The notes under the pieces are model-generated. The model was not told where the DNA came from and searched no databases. It saw nothing but the letters and a program-made list of their open reading frames with translations. Positions 4,247 to 7,187 of a DNA stretch of 7,187 bases are shown piece after piece. Every line of letters starts with the position of its first letter. The stretch's first letter is position 1. The DNA is taken from positions 1 through 7,187 of the forward strand of contig JAITNC010000097.1 in the NCBI GenBank assembly GCA_031290675.1, written 5' to 3'. The DNA comes from Campylobacteraceae bacterium. Its GTDB lineage: Bacteria; Campylobacterota; Campylobacteria; Campylobacterales; Campylobacteraceae. Made by a program: the position numbers and the translations under genes.

Positions 4247-6247
4247 TTACATAATAAAAATAGTAGGAACTATAGTCGGGTACTTTTTCAGACTTCTAAA
4301 TATATGCTTTCGCACGACCGTCCTGACCTCGTTTTCCAAAACAGCTCTGTTTTCTATAACATCTTTTTTGGCGTTTGAGAGGAACTGTACAAGCACCTCC
4401 TCCATCTCTTTGGAAAAATCTTTATCGTTTTTATCCGCCACAAGCCCGTAACTTACGACTTTTGGCTTGTTTATGAGTTTTTGCTCACGCTTGTCTATCT
4501 GCGCTATAATCATCACAACACCCGAGTCTGCCAACTGCTGTCTGTCCAGAACGACATCATTTTCTATCTGCTTGTTTATCTGGTTGTCAATGAAAATCTT
4601 TCCGACTTTGACCGTTTTGACCTTTTTGATATATTCAGAGCAAATTTCCACTTGGTCGCCATCGTCCATGAGAAGGATATTTCGGGGGTTTACACCACAC
4701 TCTATAGCCGTCTCTTTGTGTCTGACGATGTGGTTGAACTCGCCGTGAACCGGTAAAAAGAATTTTGGCTTGACAAGGCGCAGCATCAGCTTTTGCTCCT
4801 CTTGCGCCGCATGTCCGCTTACGTGTATCTCGCTGAAGTCCTGATAAGCCACGCTCGCACCGGATTTGAGCAAAAAGTTCAGCACTGTTGAAACACTGCC
4901 CTCATTTCCCGGGATAGCCTTGGCGGAGATGATGATTTGGTCTGTTGGTTTTATCTTTATGTGGCGGTGTTCGTCCGTAGCCATTCGGTACAGTGCGGCC
5001 ATAGTTTCGCCTTGCGAGCCCGTTGTGACTATCAAAACATCTTTATCTGAGTATTTGTGTACTTCGTGAGCGTCTATAAATATGCTCTTATCAAGCGTGA
5101 TGTAGCCGAGTTCTATCGCTGTGAAGATGTTTCTCTCCATTGAGCGTCCTATAACGCACACTTTTCGCCCATAATTTAATCCATGCTGTACGGCTTGATA
5201 AACCCTGTGGATATTTGAGGAAAATGTGGACATTATAACCCTGCCCTTGGCTTTTGAGAAGATAGAGTCAAATGTCTTTCCTACGGAGCTTTCAGAACGT
5301 GTAAAGCCCTCTTTGTGCGAGTTTGTACTGTCGCTTAAAAGACACAAAACGCCTTCCTCACCATAATGCGCCAACCTGTGCAAGTCTGTCGGGTATTCGT
5401 CTATCGGCGTATGGTCTATCTTAAAATCGCCCGTATGTATGATAGTGCCGGCAGGTGTTTTGATAGCCAGCGCAGATGAGTCCACGATAGAGTGCGTTAT
5501 GTGCAGCCACTCCACCTCAAAATCGCCTATTTTGTAAATCTTTCTCTTCTCAACAGGCCTAAAAAACGACCTTGCGCTTTTCAGCCCGTGCTCTTCAAGT
5601 TTGTTTGAAATCATACCAAGAGGCATTGGCGTAGCGTAGAGAGGCAAAAGCATCTCTTTGAACAAATACGGTATAGCCCCGATGTGGTCTTCGTGTGCGT
5701 GCGTTATCAAAATGCCCGCTATTTTGTTTTTTATCTGCTTGAGGTAGTTAAAATCGGGCACGAGTATATCAACTCCGGGCATATCGCTGTCCGGAAAACT
5801 CATACCCACGTCTACTATTATCGCGCTTGTGTTGGTTTCTATGACGGTGATATTTCCGCCTATTTCGCCAAGACCGCCGAGTGGTGTTATACGCACTCTG
5901 CTCGGGCTTTTTTTGATTTTGCTAAATGAGTTCAGCCTGTCATAATGCGACTTTTTGTTAGCCTCTATAGCGCCTGTGAGCGCCTTTTGCCAAGCTTCAT
6001 TTCCGATGACCGGAGATGGCGGCAGGTTGCTTCGTTTGCGTCTTCTACTAGCGCTTTTCGCTGCACTTTGCTCTGTTGCATCTGTACTTTTCTCTCCCTC
6101 ATCGCTCACACGTGCCGGTTTGGGGGTTACTTCGCCGCCCTCAACGCCGTTTTCTCTGTTTTTTGGTTTGCGGCTTCTCCAGCGAGAGCGTTTTTTGGGC
6201 TCGCTTGATACATTTTCATCTTTTGGTTGTTTGTTGTTTTCTTCCAT
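4247..6247 (-). CDS. rnj: Ribonuclease J (metallo-beta-lactamase/beta-CASP), 666 aa
   Basis: RNase J is the 5'-to-3' exoribonuclease and endonuclease that leads mRNA decay and rRNA maturation in bacteria without RNase E. In Helicobacter it works with the DEAD-box helicase RhpA. Residues 1-115 form a hydrophilic, Lys/Arg-rich and probably disordered extension, a Campylobacterota hallmark. The metallo-beta-lactamase core begins at RITPLGGLGEIGGN (119-132). Zinc-binding motifs are HAHEDHIGA (183-191), HITHS (249-253) and HTGDFK (271-276). The beta-CASP part includes SDSTNS (305-310), MSTFSSNIHR (339-348) and HVSGHA (475-480), and PVHGE (499-503) closes the active site. The C-terminal domain is at about 560-666. 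Length fits the family including the extension. The ATG at 6247-6245 has AAAAAAGG seven bases upstream. It lies 44 nt after rsmA and 9 nt before kdsD. It is intact, with no missing catalytic residue seen. Confidence 0.95.
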   Translation of the reverse strand: MEENNKQPKDENVSSEPKKRSRWRSRKPKNRENGVEGGEVTPKPARVSDEGEKSTDATEQSAAKSASRRRKRSNLPPSPVIGNEAWQKALTGAIEANKKSHYDRLNSFSKIKKSPSRVRITPLGGLGEIGGNITVIETNTSAIIVDVGMSFPDSDMPGVDILVPDFNYLKQIKNKIAGILITHAHEDHIGAIPYLFKEMLLPLYATPMPLGMISNKLEEHGLKSARSFFRPVEKRKIYKIGDFEVEWLHITHSIVDSSALAIKTPAGTIIHTGDFKIDHTPIDEYPTDLHRLAHYGEEGVLCLLSDSTNSHKEGFTRSESSVGKTFDSIFSKAKGRVIMSTFSSNIHRVYQAVQHGLNYGRKVCVIGRSMERNIFTAIELGYITLDKSIFIDAHEVHKYSDKDVLIVTTGSQGETMAALYRMATDEHRHIKIKPTDQIIISAKAIPGNEGSVSTVLNFLLKSGASVAYQDFSEIHVSGHAAQEEQKLMLRLVKPKFFLPVHGEFNHIVRHKETAIECGVNPRNILLMDDGDQVEICSEYIKKVKTVKVGKIFIDNQINKQIENDVVLDRQQLADSGVVMIIAQIDKREQKLINKPKVVSYGLVADKNDKDFSKEMEEVLVQFLSNAKKDVIENRAVLENEVRTVVRKHIFRSLKKYPTIVPTIFIM

Positions 6248-6272
6248 TATTAACCTTTTTTATTAAGAACCA

Positions 6273-6296
6273 TTTGAGCGAAACAACTCGCTTAAA
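6273..6296 (-). other. Hairpin at the rsmA stop / rnj leader
   Basis: TTTGAGCGA (6273-6281) and TCGCTTAAA (6288-6296) are complementary at eight of nine positions around a six-base loop. The stem covers the rsmA stop codon (6294-6292) and lies about 25 nt before the rnj start codon. No U-run follows, so it is more likely a processing or stability element than a terminator. RNase J messages are subject to their own decay in some species, which makes the placement suggestive but unproven. Confidence 0.4.
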
Positions 6297-7068
6297 TAGT
6301 TAAATTTCTAAATAGACAAAGGTGCATATCGGCTGTAAGTTCATGAGGACGAAGATTTGGAGAGATATTAAGCTTTTCAAAAAGAGCTTTTATCTGCTCT
6401 TTGTTGTAACAACTTGAGAGGTTTTTCAAGAGCGTTTTTCGCGGGGCTGCAAAAGCCCTTGATACATAACGCTTTAGGCCTTGAAAAATAACTTTCACGC
6501 TATCTTTTTTCTCAATCCTGACAACCGCAGAAGTTACTTTGGGCGGAGGATTGAACGCTTCGGAAGGCACTTCAAATAAAATGCCACTCCTGCTCAAAAT
6601 CTGAACCAAAACGCTCAAAGAAGAGTACTCTTTGGAGGATACATCAGCGGTAAGCTTTTCCGCTACTTCTTTCTGTACCATCAAAATCATTCCAATACAA
6701 TTGGTGTCTTCCAAACCTTTATGGATAATCGGAGTCGTTATATAATACGGTATATTCGCGACTATCCAATAAGGACATTTTGGCAGACTTCCCCGCTCCC
6801 AATACTCAAGCACATCGCCCAAATTCAGGCGCAAACGGTTGTTTTGTATCTCTTCTTTAAAAACATCTTTTAAATGCTCATACAAATCTTCATCAACTTC
6901 ATAAGCCTCAACAGAGCCACGCTCTATCAAGCCCTTTGTCAAATCACCTAAGCCAGGTCCGACCTCCACAAGGGATATATCTCTCGTGTCGGGCATCGCT
7001 TTGATGATTTTATCTACCACACTACTGTCAGTCAAAAAGTTTTGACCGAAATGTTTTTTCGCTCTTAT
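6292..7068 (-). CDS. rsmA: 16S rRNA (A1518/A1519) dimethyltransferase RsmA/KsgA; start unresolved
   Basis: RsmA puts two methyl groups on each of two adjacent adenosines in helix 45 of 16S rRNA, using S-adenosylmethionine, late in 30S assembly. The conserved N-terminus IRAKKHFGQNFL begins at 7068. The SAM-binding motif VEVGPGLGDL lies at residues 34-43 from there, an acidic EVDED at 57-61, the catalytic NIPYY at 105-109 and FNPPPKVTSAVV further on, all intact. Total length is near the usual 260-270 aa. The start is odd. The codon where orthologs usually have Met is AAG (7071-7069), one base from ATG. No ATG, GTG or TTG occurs in frame from there to the window edge, and no stop occurs either. 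An ATA at 7068-7066, with AGG seven bases upstream, is the least bad local start. Otherwise translation begins outside the window. A TTG at 7035 would remove the conserved block. Identity is certain; the 5' end is not. Confidence 0.88.
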   Translation of the reverse strand: MRAKKHFGQNFLTDSSVVDKIIKAMPDTRDISLVEVGPGLGDLTKGLIERGSVEAYEVDEDLYEHLKDVFKEEIQNNRLRLNLGDVLEYWERGSLPKCPYWIVANIPYYITTPIIHKGLEDTNCIGMILMVQKEVAEKLTADVSSKEYSSLSVLVQILSRSGILFEVPSEAFNPPPKVTSAVVRIEKKDSVKVIFQGLKRYVSRAFAAPRKTLLKNLSSCYNKEQIKALFEKLNISPNLRPHELTADMHLCLFRNLTI

Positions 7069-7187
7069 CTTACAGCCTAAAAATAGTCTTAAAAGCCCAA
7101 GTGTATCTAAACTTTGCTTAAGGATTGGTATGGTGGCAAGCTTTTTGACATAATAATAGAAAAAATAATTATCATCTCCCGTTGTTA

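Noticed and set aside
3911..4451. Two plus-strand frames of about 155 codons opposite kdsD and the rnj 3' end
   Set aside because: They lie opposite intact, well-recognised enzymes, and their translations show no domain features; they are shadow frames.
6292..7035. rsmA starting at the TTG of 7035-7033
   Set aside because: This start would delete the conserved AKKHFGQNFL block, which is readable in frame just upstream, and it has no Shine-Dalgarno.
7160..7174. Second Fur-type site upstream of rsmA
   Set aside because: Only the right half (ATTATCA) matches; the left half is mostly A. It also lies within the frame that is open through rsmA.
1..7187. CRISPR array, tRNA or rRNA genes, insertion sequence
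   Set aside because: I saw no regularly spaced repeats, no tRNA cloverleaf or CCA end, no rRNA signatures and no transposase-like frame.

Overview
The window reads as chromosomal DNA from a member of the Campylobacterota (Epsilonproteobacteria). The evidence is a single RNase J with a long basic N-terminal extension, an AT-leaning but not extreme base composition, and the gene order rsmA-rnj-kpsF-pseudouridine synthase, part of which (rsmA, rnj, pseudouridine synthase) I recall from Campylobacter. Genus and species cannot be fixed by eye. All convincing protein genes lie on the minus strand.

Positions 1309 to about 7070 hold a compact core operon, transcribed right to left: rsmA (16S rRNA dimethyltransferase), rnj (RNase J), kpsF/kdsD (arabinose-5-phosphate isomerase for Kdo synthesis), rluB (23S rRNA pseudouridine synthase) and rarA/mgsA (replication-associated AAA+ ATPase). 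The gaps are 44 and 9 nt, followed by two one-base TGATG overlaps, so the last three genes are probably translationally coupled. Three of the five gene products act on RNA, one makes a lipopolysaccharide precursor and one maintains replication forks. The rsmA end is odd: the conserved N-terminus has no ATG, GTG or TTG before it, and the frame stays open to the window edge.

Positions 760-1308 form a non-coding stretch of about 550 nt. It carries a perfect 7-1-7 Fur-type box over a putative promoter facing the 171-aa gene, three copies of a dispersed 'attgccacgcctg...cgcaatgac' type repeat, a short tandem repeat, several hairpins and a set of mutually exclusive inverted repeats that overlaps the rarA stop codon.

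Positions 244-759 encode a 171-residue protein of unknown function that resembles the DUF7832 family. Its promoter region suggests iron (Fur) control.

Positions 1-200 are the most unusual part. On the minus strand there is a 22-codon hydrophobic peptide gene with a near-perfect Shine-Dalgarno buried in a hairpin, and the 5' and 3' parts of its transcript can pair. On the plus strand, a consensus extended -10 promoter lies inside the peptide gene and points across the leader. This is the architecture of a type I toxin-antitoxin locus of the AapA/IsoA or Hok/Sok kind, although I do not recognise the peptide sequence itself.
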